Shown here in pieces: positions 22,731 to 35,024 of a stretch of DNA of 64,000 nt. Source of the stretch: Bryopsis sp. KO-2023 (lineage: Eukaryota; Chlorophyta; Ulvophyceae; Bryopsidales; Bryopsidaceae); NCBI GenBank assembly GCA_030272585.1, contig BSYQ01000001.1, positions 8,571,001-8,635,000 of the forward strand, given 5' to 3'. The notes under the pieces were generated by a model. That model searched no databases, had not been told where the DNA came from, and saw only the letters and a list, made by a program, of their open reading frames with translations. A program made the translations under genes and the position numbers. Each line of letters starts with the position of its first letter. The stretch's first letter is position 1.

Positions 22731-25700
22731 TCAAGAGCTGGGCACGGTGTTTGATTGAGGTATGTCCTCTCTGGATCCTTCGCTTCTGGAGCCGTCGCTC
22801 CTGGACGGCTGTGCAAGGTCGTTATCTGGAGCCTCCACTCCAAAAACTTTGGCGGAGCAAGTCAAAACCAACACGTTCAGCTCCGACCTGACCTCGATCT
22901 CACCCACGAAATCTCCCACTTGTTCGGCGACCAGGTGAACTCTCAACTTTGTGGCCATCCCACCCGCCAGTAGGCGTGGCGTGTAAACAACTTTGAATGG
23001 CAGCGCTGGGGTCACAACATGGAACCTGGCCTTCTCCAGTGACACGTTCGTCAATAGTGCAGTTCGCTTTGCTGTCCTCCCAACCTCCACAGACCCAAAA
23101 TGGATGTGTGCTGGCGACAGCTGAAACTGTCGAAGACCGCCCCCTTTGCTACGAACGAGTTTCCCAGAAGCAGTTTGCGACACTCGCAACACATCACCCT
23201 CCATACCAAGATAGCGTCTATTTATCAGAACTTTGGCCTCTTCCCTGGTATAGGTCGCTGGCATTGGGGGCAAGAAACGCCGAGGCTGGCAGTCTACTGA
23301 GTATGCAACCGATTTCATGTTCGGTTGGTGGTGCTGGCTGCCAAGAACCTCATAGCCGTATTGCGGATAGTCAAAGTTGATGTTTTGGTATGGAGAAGAC
23401 GGCGATTCCACTGGCTCCACGAAATGTGTGTTGTGTTTGGCACCCCTGTTCTCCGTTTTAGGCCTTCCCTTCGATTCTGTGTACATTTCCGCTTTGCTGT
23501 TGCTGATGTAAACGCCGCTGGCCCCGACGCGACCAGCCGAAGAAGGACTGATAACTCGTTTCGTGAGCTGGTCAGCCGGAAATGGAGAGGGGTTTGCAAG
23601 GCCGGAATCTGTGCTGTATGCAATCAGACCTTCTTCGGACTTTGCATATATGAGTACGTCCCCAGCGACGGGCCTCTTTGGAGTGTGATCAAATTCTCCA
23701 ACTTTCGGTGGCCATGGTGTCTTGGGCTTGTTGCGTCGCTCTGCATCAAGCCTTCGCTCTTCAGCTGCAGCGGCCTCTGCTTGTTCCAAGGCTTCCTGCT
23801 TGGCCCTGTCGTGAGACTTGAGGTCTTCAGCTATTTTTCTTCCAGATTCAAGCCTGTGCTGGGGCATCTGCCGGATACGAGCGGCCAGGGTCGTGGCATT
23901 GTGAGTCTCGCGCTCGCTCCGTGAATCTGTATCCTGTGCGTGCAAAATACGCCTGTGATAGGGCAACCCAAACTTCTACAGCTACCAACAAAAACGCAAG
24001 CTTACCTCGAAATCCTCACATACGTCCTGCGTCTTTTGCTCGAATGTAGCCAAGAGGTCTTGAATCCTCTGCAAAGCACCCTCTTGCCACTGCGGAAACT
24101 CGGTCACTTCGCGGAATACTACCACTGGTTTCGAAAGCTTCGAATTCGAAGTCTCTTTGATTTTGTGCCCAGTGGCTCTGGGAAATGTCAACGTACGCAA
24201 CTCTCCTTCTGCCTGAGATCTGATCAAAGAGGGACGATCCAATGACTTGAAGGCGTCTTTATCCGTCATATCTTCTCGCCACGGAGTTGTGTTTTCTGAG
24301 AGAGGAAGGGGAGGTACTCGACGGTCGACCTGGGGGTACTTTGCAACGAAGGTGTGTCCATGCGACATCAGAGGAATCGGAAAACCGTATCGTGTCTGGC
24401 TGCTCACAGCTATCGCACAACTGTCGACTGTCACAACGGCCCTGTCAACACTATTGCAGTATGTATGGAATACACCAGGATCGATCGCTTCGTAGCCATC
24501 ACCCGACGGGAATATGACGAACAGGCGTGGAGCAACTCTTGCAGCACCAAGCGTGGCACTGTGTTCTTCCTCATCTCTAGACACCTGATCGTAGACAAAA
24601 CGTTGCTGCATGAGTCAGTGAAATGGGTAAGAAATCTGAGTTGAGACGGAGGGCAAGAGAAGGAGGGGATCGACCTGGTCGCCTGTGTTCTGGACCTCTT
24701 CTTTCCCATCCTCTCCTGGTCGCTCACTGGTGACAGCGTCCGTGATTTCACTAGCTTTCTCAGGCTCAGTTATGTCGATAGGATCTCCAAATAGAAGGGA
24801 TTTACCGCGCTGGATGATTCCTCGTGGTTGTGGTTCAGGCACCGTCTCGACTGGGACTTCCTCCTGCGAGAAACAAATTGGCGGTTCAGTATTTTTTGGA
24901 CAAGATGAAAAGAACGTTATATTGCGAAAGGACACCAGCATGAAACACCACTGACAGGAAGATCCTCCACAACTGGTCCGTTTCCAGTTATATGGAACGC
25001 AATTCTTGCTGATCGATCCAAAAGCGCTGCTTCTCCAGAATGAATGTCGTATACAAAGCCCGACAGTTTGTCGCAGCATGCCAGCAGTTGTCCAAGTGTC
25101 TTTCCATCAAATGGATCTGGAATCGGAGCCTCTTCTTCTGCCGGCGTATTTTGACGGCCTTGATTTGCTTCTGTTTCAGAAGTATCGGCAGCTATGTGCA
25201 TGGAAATTTGCAACAAAAACTTTAGTTCAGTCATGGAACGTTTGAAGCATTGCACACAAAAAAAATCATGAATCATAAATCGTACTTGCAGTTTCCATCT
25301 AAAAGTTCAGTTCCACACCTGGCTCTGCTATATCAGCCTCGGCTTCTCTCGCTCTCGCTGCTTCTGCCTCTCTCTCCTCTTTCCGCCTTTGTGCTTCTTT
25401 TCTGAGGTTTTCGACCTCGTCAACTTTTGTGCGGTACTCAGAACCAATCTCCTGTATGGCACTAGCAACCATCGACCCACAATCCGCATCACCAACGAGA
25501 ACATTCCCAGGAGATGCAACCACGCCATCGCATCCGACAAAAACGCTGCCATCAATGCGTTGAGTGGAAATCGATAGAGTTGATGAATCCCAACACATCG
25601 AACAACCTGGATCACGACAAGAAACTCAAAGACACAACTTTCAAAAAAACAAGCTTGGCATTATGGATCGTTCTGAGAATTAAGTGAGAAACTCAAATTT

Positions 25701-28700
25701 GCCTCCCAAGTCACAATGCTCATTTTCCTCAATTGTTTAACTACCTGGCGATGCGGTCACGGACATGGTGGAAGAATTTCCATGTACGGGGGGCAATCCA
25801 TGCGACTCCACGTTCCAAGCATCACCAATCGTTGTCACTCTGGTGCCATCTGGATGCTCGATAAGTTTCTCCCCTGAGGGATATGATACTATCAAAAGAA
25901 GATCTTCTCGAGTAGTAACGATTGCTTGGGTATCAGGATCTACAACACTTGCCCCTAGAAGCTTTTCTAGAGGGACATCATCATAATTCTCTTCGACTTT
26001 GGTCGACTCTGGATGCTTTGGGTCGGTCCCTTCACCCTCTGGAACGTTTTGATCCGTTTCTTCTTGAGATGTTTCCAATTCTTCAGCAGGCTCTTTTGGG
26101 GCTTCCTCTGCGACTACGGGTCGGTCTGGACGAAACCACCTTGATGCAGAGAGTTAATATTGAATGATACAGCTTGGATCTAGGGAGGCAAATTAATCTG
26201 AGAAAGCTCGACTCACCTTTCGCCCTCAGCACTGGTGAAAATCCATCCCCTCCTTCCTTCCTTTTGTTGTTCCATCATCCCTCCATCACTGAAGACCACC
26301 TTCCTCCGACCATTACCCAACTTCTTGATGATTGCCCCGTTGGACAAAATACACCTTACCGCCTCTACATCCTCAGAACACTGCGTTGAAATGTTTGCTG
26401 GCTCGATGGGAGCACCAAGGACCTGAACACCACTCTGTTTCGTCACAGCCGTTGAACAATGAGCATTGCCCGCGCTCGATCTTTGTATCCGAACCATCCC
26501 GTCCGTGCTCATCGCTACACACGTCCCTTCCGGTGTTGACATAGTGAATTCAAGTGTCGGTGTGGTTTTGTCCTCCACTTCTTCATCTTCCCGTTTAATT
26601 TCTCTGATCCCCATGGCTGTGTTGTTATCGAAAGTAGCAACCAAGCATGCATCGTTCCCTCCTTTGAACGACATGCATCCTGCCCCCTGCAGAAAAAGTT
26701 GAATCAACAAGGGGGAAATAGCAGAAACTCATACCATCATATGGTGCATGATATTCCCTGTTTACCTTAGAGATAGTGACGTTGCTGTGGCTGTAGTGTG
26801 CAAAGCTACCGTCGGAGGGATATAGGTATTTCCGACTCCAAATCTTGGCTGTTGCCGATGCATCCAGGGAATACTTTTGGTCTGGGTGCGGCGGAGTCTC
26901 TCCGCGAGACCTTTTGAATTCTGACCAGTACCTTGAGAATGAGCTGATGCAAGGGAGGGTGCAGGCCAACGCATCCTCATTATCATCGCAGAAATAGGAT
27001 ACCAGAGCACTGTCATTCCAGGGACAGTAGGCAGTGGCATGTTTGGGAAACTCCGCTTGCGCTTTCATGAGGGTCTTGAAAACAATATGCAAACTGTGAG
27101 GCTTCGAGCAGACAGAACCTGGTTCCAATATTATGGATGGCTCAATGCTACATGAGAAGGGTCTTACCTGGATTAGAACACTCGGCAACATTTGTTCGAA
27201 GTGTTTCCGCTCCATAATGCTCTCCCTGTGGGCAATACCAGAAGGTGACAATTGCGCCAGTGATGACAGCACACGAAACCGCTCAATGTCTTCAAGAGCA
27301 TCACTGGTGGCAAGGCCCATAATTTCAGAGCGCTGCATATCCACCTCTTCTTCTCCCATGACACGTTCCTGATAACAGAAACCATACACCTCGCTTGCTG
27401 TTTCTCACGCAGGAGGATTGTTGACCTGTGCCGAGGAATTTTCTCACCTGTGGAATGCCTCGCCGCCTGAATCCAGGAGTAGGATAAAGCTTCAGCATGT
27501 GCTCCTCCACTTTTGTCACATCCATTGTGAAACCACTGAGGCAACTGGGTTCCCCATTTTCATCGTCTTCACAGACTTCATCCGTCTTGTCTAAATTTCT
27601 GAAAAGCTCTGATGCATCTCTGTGCTGGGCAAACCCAGACCCAAGGCAACAAGCACGGTACCCTATCTCGTCTCCCTGTGATAAAAATGGGAATCACGAT
27701 AAGGACTGGGACGGCCTGCTGCGTGAGACAACTCTTGGAGGGCGAATGGACTCACGTGATAAAGAATGGTGTGCTCAGGATCATTAGCCCTGCTCGATTT
27801 CTTCACATCGAGATGCCCAACAGTTTCAGTCACTCTTGAGAACAGATCATCCATGGTTGCTTCTGCCTGCAGTTCTGCATCTGCTTGGGCACCATTCATC
27901 TCATGGTTTTCCTTTGCTTCGCTGGTTTCGTTTGCATCCCTGCGCACCTGGAAACAGATTGTGTTACCAACAGCGGACAGTACATGCCAAGAATAGGGCC
28001 CTGGCTGTGTGGTATCTTCTTGAAAGAACGCTTCTATCGCTTCTGTTGTTTTGCAGATAACCTGTTCAACCATCGCGAACAATATCACAGGAACGCTGGC
28101 TCGCTCTTCCTCTACACCTTCCATTAAGATGCGGTAGCGCGAGTCGTCTTGTTCGATCTCTTCCAGTTTGTGGGTTCTTCCTTTCCTTCTCCAGCCATCA
28201 TAACTGGATGCTGTAGATTTCACAACCGTGAATGCGTTTGCCAGATCTACTGCCCCATGCGGTGCCTCTTCGTCACCTTCCATACTCTTGCACATAGGGA
28301 GATTGCATTTTGGTAGAAACTTTCCCACGGTGAAATCCACTGCCACCGCAGCACCAAGAGGCATATCCCAACTTGACTTCCTTATCTTTTCTTTCAAGGA
28401 AACGTAGAGGTCGGGCAATGGCGCTTGTTGCGTTTCTGTGGACACAATGAGACTTTTGTTATCATGCAAGAACATGGCCTTACTTAAGTACATGTCACCG
28501 TTCTAACAACGCACCCTCTCCATCTTCGACAGGTTTTGGGACGTCCCTCAAGCACAATGCCCCGCGCAGGGGAAGCCCTGCAGTCGCCATCCCCTCAGCA
28601 ATATCAATAGACTCACAACAGCCGCCAATCCAGTAGACTTGCTGCACAGAGAAGGATGCAACGTTCCTCCCCACAGCCTTGAGAGCAGCAGTCTTAGCGA

Positions 28701-29767
28701 CATTGAGAGCCTCCACTGCCGCATCATGCTCAGACATCGCTTTCTCTAATGCTACAGCTTCCTCCGTCTTCTCCGGCTGAAATGCAGCTAAATTCTTTTC
28801 AATTAAAGAGAAACAGCATTTTGAATGCTTCTAAGGAAATACAAGTCTGCTAACGACAAACCTCTTCCCCTTCTGCATTTGGTTCTGTTTTGGCTTCCGT
28901 GTTTTGCCTGTCTTCTTGTGCAGCCTTATCTGTGGCAACATTTTCTTCCGAAGTCACCAAGCTCTGTTTTTCTGTCACCTCCGCTTTCTTTTTTTCGACC
29001 TCGTTTTCGCACTCCTGCAAAAGCATGCTTTAGTATCGCCCAACTCTTGGTCTAACAAAGAACTGATCAGTTCATGAAGGTTCAAGAAGGTTCTCTTTGA
29101 AGACAATTCTGACCTTGGCTTTTTCCTCTGCTGCTTCCAGCTGCACCCGTCTGCGAAGATACTCAGTTTTCCAAGCATATCTCTTTTCCTTCTGGAAAGC
29201 AACCTCCAGAATTCGCGCCCTCAACTTCGCAGGAATTCTGAAATCAACAATGCATCTCTGTCACACGTGCTCCTTCGCACCGATGTCCTAACCTCTTTCA
29301 GCCTAGCAGACCCTTTCAGGGAACTCCTATTTAACCGTTCTTTCCCCTGGTCGTTTCCCCACCTGAACTCTCCTCCCGCCTCACTAGACGCATGCTCTTG
29401 CTCGGCCTGACTGATTTCCTTGCCAAGATCCGATTCTGGGTCTACGTGAGCAGCAAGTGCTGGAAAGTCAAGGAATTTTGCGGCCGAGCGCGTTTTCGAC
29501 ACGAAATCTCTTATCGCCCCCTCATCCAACCCTTCATCCAGGAAAACGAAAAACGCAAGAGCTTCCCAATTCAATCGGAACGGACATGATTCCAGGGCTC
29601 GCACATCTTCTGGGAGCTGGGAGGTGCAAAAGACGAACGTTTCCTTGTTAACAACATTTCGGCGGCTCATGCATGTCTGGAAAAAACTGGGAAGAAACTG
29701 TGAACAGTACCTCAAGCTCTGGGTCAGGTTGCTGGGGCGGAGCTTTCGCTTTTTGTTTGGGTGGCAT
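22731..29767 (-). CDS. SPAG17: SPAG17/PF6-like central-pair projection protein, many exons
   Basis: At least 15 exons on the minus strand. Exon 1 (29767-29711) gives MPPKQKAKAPPQQPDPELE and exon 2 is 29676-29293. Others lie near 29224-29113, 29013-28862, 28785-28500, 28440-27675 (in pieces), 27525-27000, 26700-26216, 26140-25745, 25600-25305, 25215-24960, 24865-24680 and 24600-24005, with a last exon of about 23929-22731. Recognisable parts: VPVILFAMVEQVICKTTEAI in the N-terminal third; the family-typical repeats IVSYPSGEKLIEHPDGTRVT and KKLGNGRRKVVFSDGG; and a C-terminal PapD/ASH-like domain, FQLSPAHIHFGSVEVGRTAK to FVGEIEVRSEL. SPAG17 (PF6 in Chlamydomonas) scaffolds the C1a projection of the axonemal central pair and controls flagellar motility. 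Exact exon edges in the middle are approximate; the family call is firm. With SPEF1 it indicates a motile 9+2 flagellum. Confidence 0.88.
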
Positions 29768-31244
29768 TTCAAGTTATTTGTTCTGTGCTGCTACCACTTA
29801 CAAATACACCATCCACCACTCCACAAAACGAACATAAAATAGAAACAAGAGCCCTCAAATGATCATGTGCCTCGTCAGTGATGAGTCACGATCGCATTTC
29901 TGCAGATTTACTGTTGTACATTGTCAACGGCCAACAAGTGAGGTAAAGAGGGACCACCAACTTGACCGATCGAACGGTTATGTTGAGTACGTTAGTGTAA
30001 TTTATGGGACGTTTTCTGAACACCAGCAACGTGTCACTGAAGCCTTTTTGGGGAGTGAAATGGGTAAAAAATTCTCATTGCAATCTCGACGATTTTTGAA
30101 ACCAGTGAGGCCCAACAGCCAACAAAGAGGGGTCAACGAAGTCAACATTGGAAAGGGGGTGGCAGCCTCAAGTGCTGGTGGTGTTCTGTAGGGGGGGAGG
30201 TGCTTTTTCCTTGAAAAAATACCAAAGCACATGACTCTTTTGGATAATGCATTGAAACAGCTTCTGAGCGAGTAGATGTACAGGAACCCTCCAAGCATGG
30301 GCTGGATCACATCAAGAAATATGCCATCTTTGATTTGTTCTTTATTCAAATCGGATCCATTTTCAACTTCTCTGAAGATCACTGTCTGCCCCCTCCAAAT
30401 TTGGCACCCAAAAAACACTCTGGTCACAATTAATCTCTAATTTCGAGATCTTTCTTTTTTTTCTTTTTTTTTCTTTTTTTTTCTATGGATGAGAACCTTG
30501 CTCCACCGGGGAATTGTCAGTTGCCAGCTAAAGCGATCATGGACATCATGCTATGCACTTACAATTTTCCACCCCAGGTCAATATCCCCACGGTCACTCC
30601 CAACTCATGGATTTTGTCTAGCTTCAGTTTACACTACTGTCGTTCCAAACGAAACCTGGTCGAAACCTAGGAAAGAGAAAAGAAATGCACACCACCCAAT
30701 ACTGCTTTATAAAACCATCACCTGCCTGCGTGGATCTCTCTTTCAAATGAAGTTCCAAAAAAGTGCAAATCTGAAAACTGTTGAAACTATGGAATCGATC
30801 TTGTATACACAAGCGGGGCCAGCACCACGATATTTGAAGCCATCCTCCAAAAACCCAGCCCCCCTCACAGCATGTTTTTCATGCAAATCGAATACCCCTT
30901 TTACCCCAACGAGCAAACATCAGCCATAATTCCCAGCCTGCTTTATAAAATACAAGAGTCCTACCAACCCACCACGTTCTCCATTTCCACATTAACAATT
31001 AAAGGGGGCAAAAAAAACACAATTAGAAAAAAACGATCGATCTTCATGGTGGTTGAAACCCCACCTCCTTTTTTCTTCTCCTTTTTACCCCCAAACACTC
31101 CTCCTTGGTGTTTGGACAGGCAATCCTCCTCCTTGCCAACACCGAAATTTCTCCGGGAGTACCATTGACTAATCCTAAAAAGCCTAGAAAAACGAGCTAA
31201 CTATGTGCACAGACATGTGTTGGTATTGGGGCTTGAGGCTATGT
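29768..31244. other. Intergenic region between SPAG17 and the CASC3-like gene
   Basis: No gene is supported. A 141-codon minus-strand frame at 30002-30427 has no recognisable domain or splice context. A T-rich TTTTTTTC run lies at about 30450-30485. The distal part probably contains the 3' UTR of the minus-strand CASC3-like gene. Confidence 0.5.
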
Positions 31245-32771
31245 CTACCTCCCTCTGCTGGAATACCCCCTTCCACCACCACCACCCCCTCCCCCAGCAC
31301 TCCGCCCGCTCCTTCCCCTCTGAGCTGTCATTCCATTTCCGTTCATGGGATAAACGCCACCGCTATGGTGGTAATCGCTGTTGGCAAAGAAAACAATTCT
31401 AAATTAAACCACCCTGGCGATCAGTTCAGGATCCAACTTCTTTCAACGTTTCAAAAAATATATATATACTTGAAGGACAGTTCCTTCACCACCACATCCC
31501 TCAAAAAACTCCAATTCAACGTACACCAGAGGGTCACCTCATCTCAAAAAGCTCCAATTCAATCTACACCAGAGGGTAACCTCACCTATTTTTCTTCCAC
31601 CTGTCGCCATCATCAAAATCTTGCCTCCTTCCTGGATCCATGTTTGGTTGATTCTCTGCATAGACCGGCTCCTGGTCCCTGTACGCTTTATCATAGCCAC
31701 CTCTCTCATATCCACCCCTCTCCCTCGGCCGGCCATCGCTTCTCCCTCGACCTCCACCCCGGCCGGCCCGCCCGCGTCGACCACGAGGCTTAAAACGAAA
31801 AAAAAAGGAAAAAAATCACCCACAAAGAAATAAAACAAGCAGATTCGCCCAAGCAACACTTGCAAAAGATATTTTTTCCAGGATGCGCTTCACCGAATCC
31901 CCCACATTCCCCCGCACGGTTGTTCGGTTTTTTCCACTCCATACTCAGGAACTGGAAGATGGCATGCTTGATGGAAATCTCTGCATCTGGGCTTTGGGTT
32001 TTTTTTTAGGGTGGGGCCAAGGGAGAGTGATTTTTTCCTGCCCTCACCACAAAAGGTTTTCCGAGCTCATAATCTCTCTCGAGCTCTTCGAATTTATCGT
32101 GCTTCCATTTCTTGTCGTCGATGCCATTCTTCTTTCTTCGATCCATACCTCTAAAAAAACACAACCCACAGTCTCCAACACTCAGAAACAAAGCACCCAC
32201 TTCCTTCTGAACAAATAATCCCATCAGCACAACACACTCTCCTCTGAACCCTGCAACTAAACAGCCTGGGACAAAATAAATCTTTTTTTTTGCCAGTGAC
32301 AACAGCAAGTCACCTTGTGTTGCTGGCTGGGCCTTCTGCTGCAAACCGGTCGTCATGCATGTAGAATGCCCCACTTGTTGGAACCTCGTACGGCTCTCGA
32401 GACACCTTTTGGCGACCTCGCCCACGAATGTTTCTCTCCGAATCCTCCTCTTCTTTCACCTCGCCCACCTCCTGGCCTCTCCCTCCCTCCTTTCCCTCGT
32501 TTTCCTCATCATCATCATCCTCATCTTCCTCGTCGTCGTCATCCTCCGCGTCGTTCACATCCTCAGCAGCAACCCCAGCGGGCGCTTCGGCAGCGACGAC
32601 CTCCTCGGCAGCGTTTGTGACAACAGGCTTTTGGACGACGGAAGTGGTTTCGGGATTATCGTCGAGGGAGCCTTCTGAATCATAATCTGACGCCGCTTGG
32701 GACCCCTCGTTCGAATCGTCGTCGTCTGTGGCTGCGTCACGCGGGGCGAGGAGCTTATCCGTTTTGCTCAT
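31245..32771 (-). CDS. Barentsz/MLN51 (CASC3)-like exon junction complex protein
   Basis: Four exons, 32771-32314, 32150-32048, 31788-31586 and 31377-31245, join with matching phases to about 298 residues. The N-terminal half is very acidic with long Asp/Glu runs. The Btz/SELOR signature spans the first intron: EPYEVPTSGAFYMHDDRF, then KKNGIDDKKWKHDKFEELE. In animals and plants this region wraps around eIF4A3 in the exon junction complex. The rest is RGG-rich (GRRGRAGRGGGRGRS and a final Gly run before RGYSSRGR and stop), typical of RNA-binding tails. The protein is much shorter than animal CASC3. Direct joining of exons 2 and 3 is chosen because both are phase 0. An extra small exon in the 255-base intron cannot be excluded. 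A functional EJC fits with the intron-rich genome. Confidence 0.85.
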
Positions 32772-33069
32772 GGTGTGAAAATTTCCCTCGCAGTCGAGCA
32801 GCTGGTTCACAATTTCGCGCGCAGGGGCTGGAAGGTCAAAGCGACAGTCCAGAATCAGGAATAAATCGCACCCCCGCACACAGTCAACTCTGCAAGCACT
32901 GCGTTCAATCCCACAACTCGTCAATCGCGATCGAAATTCAAATTCAATCCACCTGGTGGAAACACTTCTCTGCAAGGCTCGTCGAACGCATGGCGTTGAA
33001 AGTCTGCGCTGTCGTACATGTGTTGCACAAGACTTCGCTGCTTTAGCGCTGGATTCTGGCATCTTGGGC
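32772..33069. promoter_or_regulatory. Short bidirectional promoter region
   Basis: Only about 300 bases separate the start codons of the divergent CASC3-like and Era-like genes, so they probably share a bidirectional promoter. The plus-strand frame is open upstream of 33070 back to at least 32956 but without an ATG. No clear core element is seen. Confidence 0.4.
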
Positions 33070-35024
33070 ATGTTGGGTAGAGTCGCGGCACATACGCTCG
33101 TGGACCCCGTATCGCGATGGGCAGGAATCCGTCTGATTGCATGCGGGCTGTCCGTTGGCGGCTTCGGCCAATTCGTCGACTGCTCCGGCTCCCCGCGATA
33201 TCAACAACTGGCGCCTCGTGACCACCACTGCATATTCTACACGCAACGGAGCTTTCTCGGAGAATTTGGCGTGGGAGGAGCTGCAGAGGGGTCCTGGTCT
33301 CTATTTGACGACTTTGGGGCCCACAGTCTGACGCCTAGGAGGTGCTTTTACCGCCACGGTGCCAAGATGAGGAAGCTGAGCAGGAAAAAGGGCAGGCAGA
33401 TACCTATAAGATATCAACTTCCACCTGGGAAAACCCCTGCCCAAGCCGCAGACGAAGACAAAGAGGAATATTTCAGACCTGAAACGCCCTACAAATCCAC
33501 CTCCAGCGAAGTCTTGAGCGCCAGTTTTGCAGATTTTCCACCCCTGGAAGAACAGAAAGCACTTCAAGTCGGGTTGTTGGGGGTGCCCAATGCCGGGAAA
33601 TCGGAGCTGACTAATCGATTGGTGGGAAATAAGGTCACCGCGGTGTCTTCGAAGGAAAACACCACTGTGACGCCGAATTTGGGTTCGTTCGTGGTGGGCA
33701 ATACGCAGATCATCCTGTACGATTTGCCTGGGGTATTGCATCCGGATGATTGCAAGTTTGTTGGGCAGCTTTCACGGATCAAGGGGGCTTGGGCTACTGC
33801 CTCAGATTGCGATTATATGCTGTTTGTGGTGGATGCCCAGTCTCACCTGAGGTATTTGAATGAGGATGGCAAAGATCGCCGCTTGGAGAGGATATTCACC
33901 AAGCTCAATATCGGACTGGACGTCAATGGGCAGGTGGGAGGATCAATCAAGGAAGGGCCTTTTGCACGAAAAGAGATTATTTTTTATTTTTTTTTTGAAG
34001 CAATTTCACATAGAAGTCATGGGGCGATCCATGGATACCTGTTGAATGAAAAGGCTCTAACAATTCCTATGCCGTGCATTGTTGTTTTTTTTTGCTTTTC
34101 GACTTTTGAAGCTATCCAAAAAGTCGAACAAAGTCAAAGTTAAATTAGAGCTGGTCGGTTTAGAGATAAAGGTGTGGGAAATGTTTGTTTCATTTCTGAA
34201 AAAAACCCATCAATGATGTTGCTGCAGGCACAGGCCTACCCCCCAGTGATCCTGCTGTTGAACAAGGTGGATTTGGTGGACGATCGGGAAAAACTCGTGG
34301 AGCTGGCGAAAGTGTTCTATGGAAAATATCCGTTTAAGAAGTGCTTCTTTATATCTGCTCTGAAGGGTGGTGGAATTCAATATTTGAAAGAATATTTGGT
34401 CAGAAAGGTAAGCACTGCATTCTGGCAGTATCTTTTTTTTCTCTCATTGTGTTTTACTAGAAGCTTTCATGTTGTTTTGCCCTCTGGTTTTTGTTCAACC
34501 ATGTAAATGCGACGAGGAATTTCTCAAAACTGGTGAGGAAAAGCATGTCGCATTTGTTGCTGCTGCTGCTGGGGCACTATGGAGCAGTTTTTGCCTTATT
34601 TTAATCTCTCCTCTCTTTTCGACCCTTTGGCTGAGTGTAGAAAATGAATCCACAGGGGGTGTCAAGGGAATGGGTTTTCCCTCCTGGAGTTATCACGGAC
34701 AAGACACCGATCTGCCTTGCGCTGGAACTCACTCGAGAAAAATTGTTTCGTCGACTCAACAAGGAGCTCCCTTATGAAATCAACACCGTCCACGAGGAAT
34801 GGAGGGAAATGCCAGATGGAACGGCCCTCATTAAGCAGACGATGTACGTGCATAACGACAGAATACGGAGGATGGTAGTGGGAAAGAAAGGGGAAATCAT
34901 ACAGTCTTATATCGCGTTTAGGGCACAGAGAGATCTGATCAAAATTCTAGGGAGGAAGGTTCTTTTGTCGATAAAAGTGAAAGTAGTGAATCCTTTAGGT
35001 AAACTGGCAGCGCAAGGAAAATAG
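33070..35024 (+). CDS. Era-type GTPase with KH domain (organellar ERAL1-like)
   Basis: Three exons, 33070-33933, 34228-34407 and 34641-35024, all phase 0, give about 475 residues. The GTPase domain shows G1 GVPNAGKSELTN (about residue 171), G3 DLPG (about 217), G4 NKVD (about 300) and G5 SALKGGG. The C-terminal part holds REKLFRRLNKELPYEINTV and a KH domain with VVGKKGEIIQSY (about 430). Era proteins bind the 3' end of small-subunit rRNA and assist ribosome assembly. Eukaryotic versions work in mitochondria or chloroplasts. The N-terminal 95 residues lack homology and may be an organellar targeting peptide (start MLGRVAAHTLVDPVSRWAGI). Mitochondrion versus plastid cannot be decided here. A second in-frame ATG at 33367 (MRKLSRKKGRQIP) would drop the presequence. 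Confidence 0.92.

Noticed and set aside
30002-30427. 141-codon minus-strand open frame
   Set aside because: No recognisable domain, no splice context, and it lies in an A/T-rich intergenic stretch. Probably chance.
32956-33069. Upstream extension of the Era-like frame
   Set aside because: Open but with no ATG; ATG 33070 is the first methionine and gives a plausible presequence.
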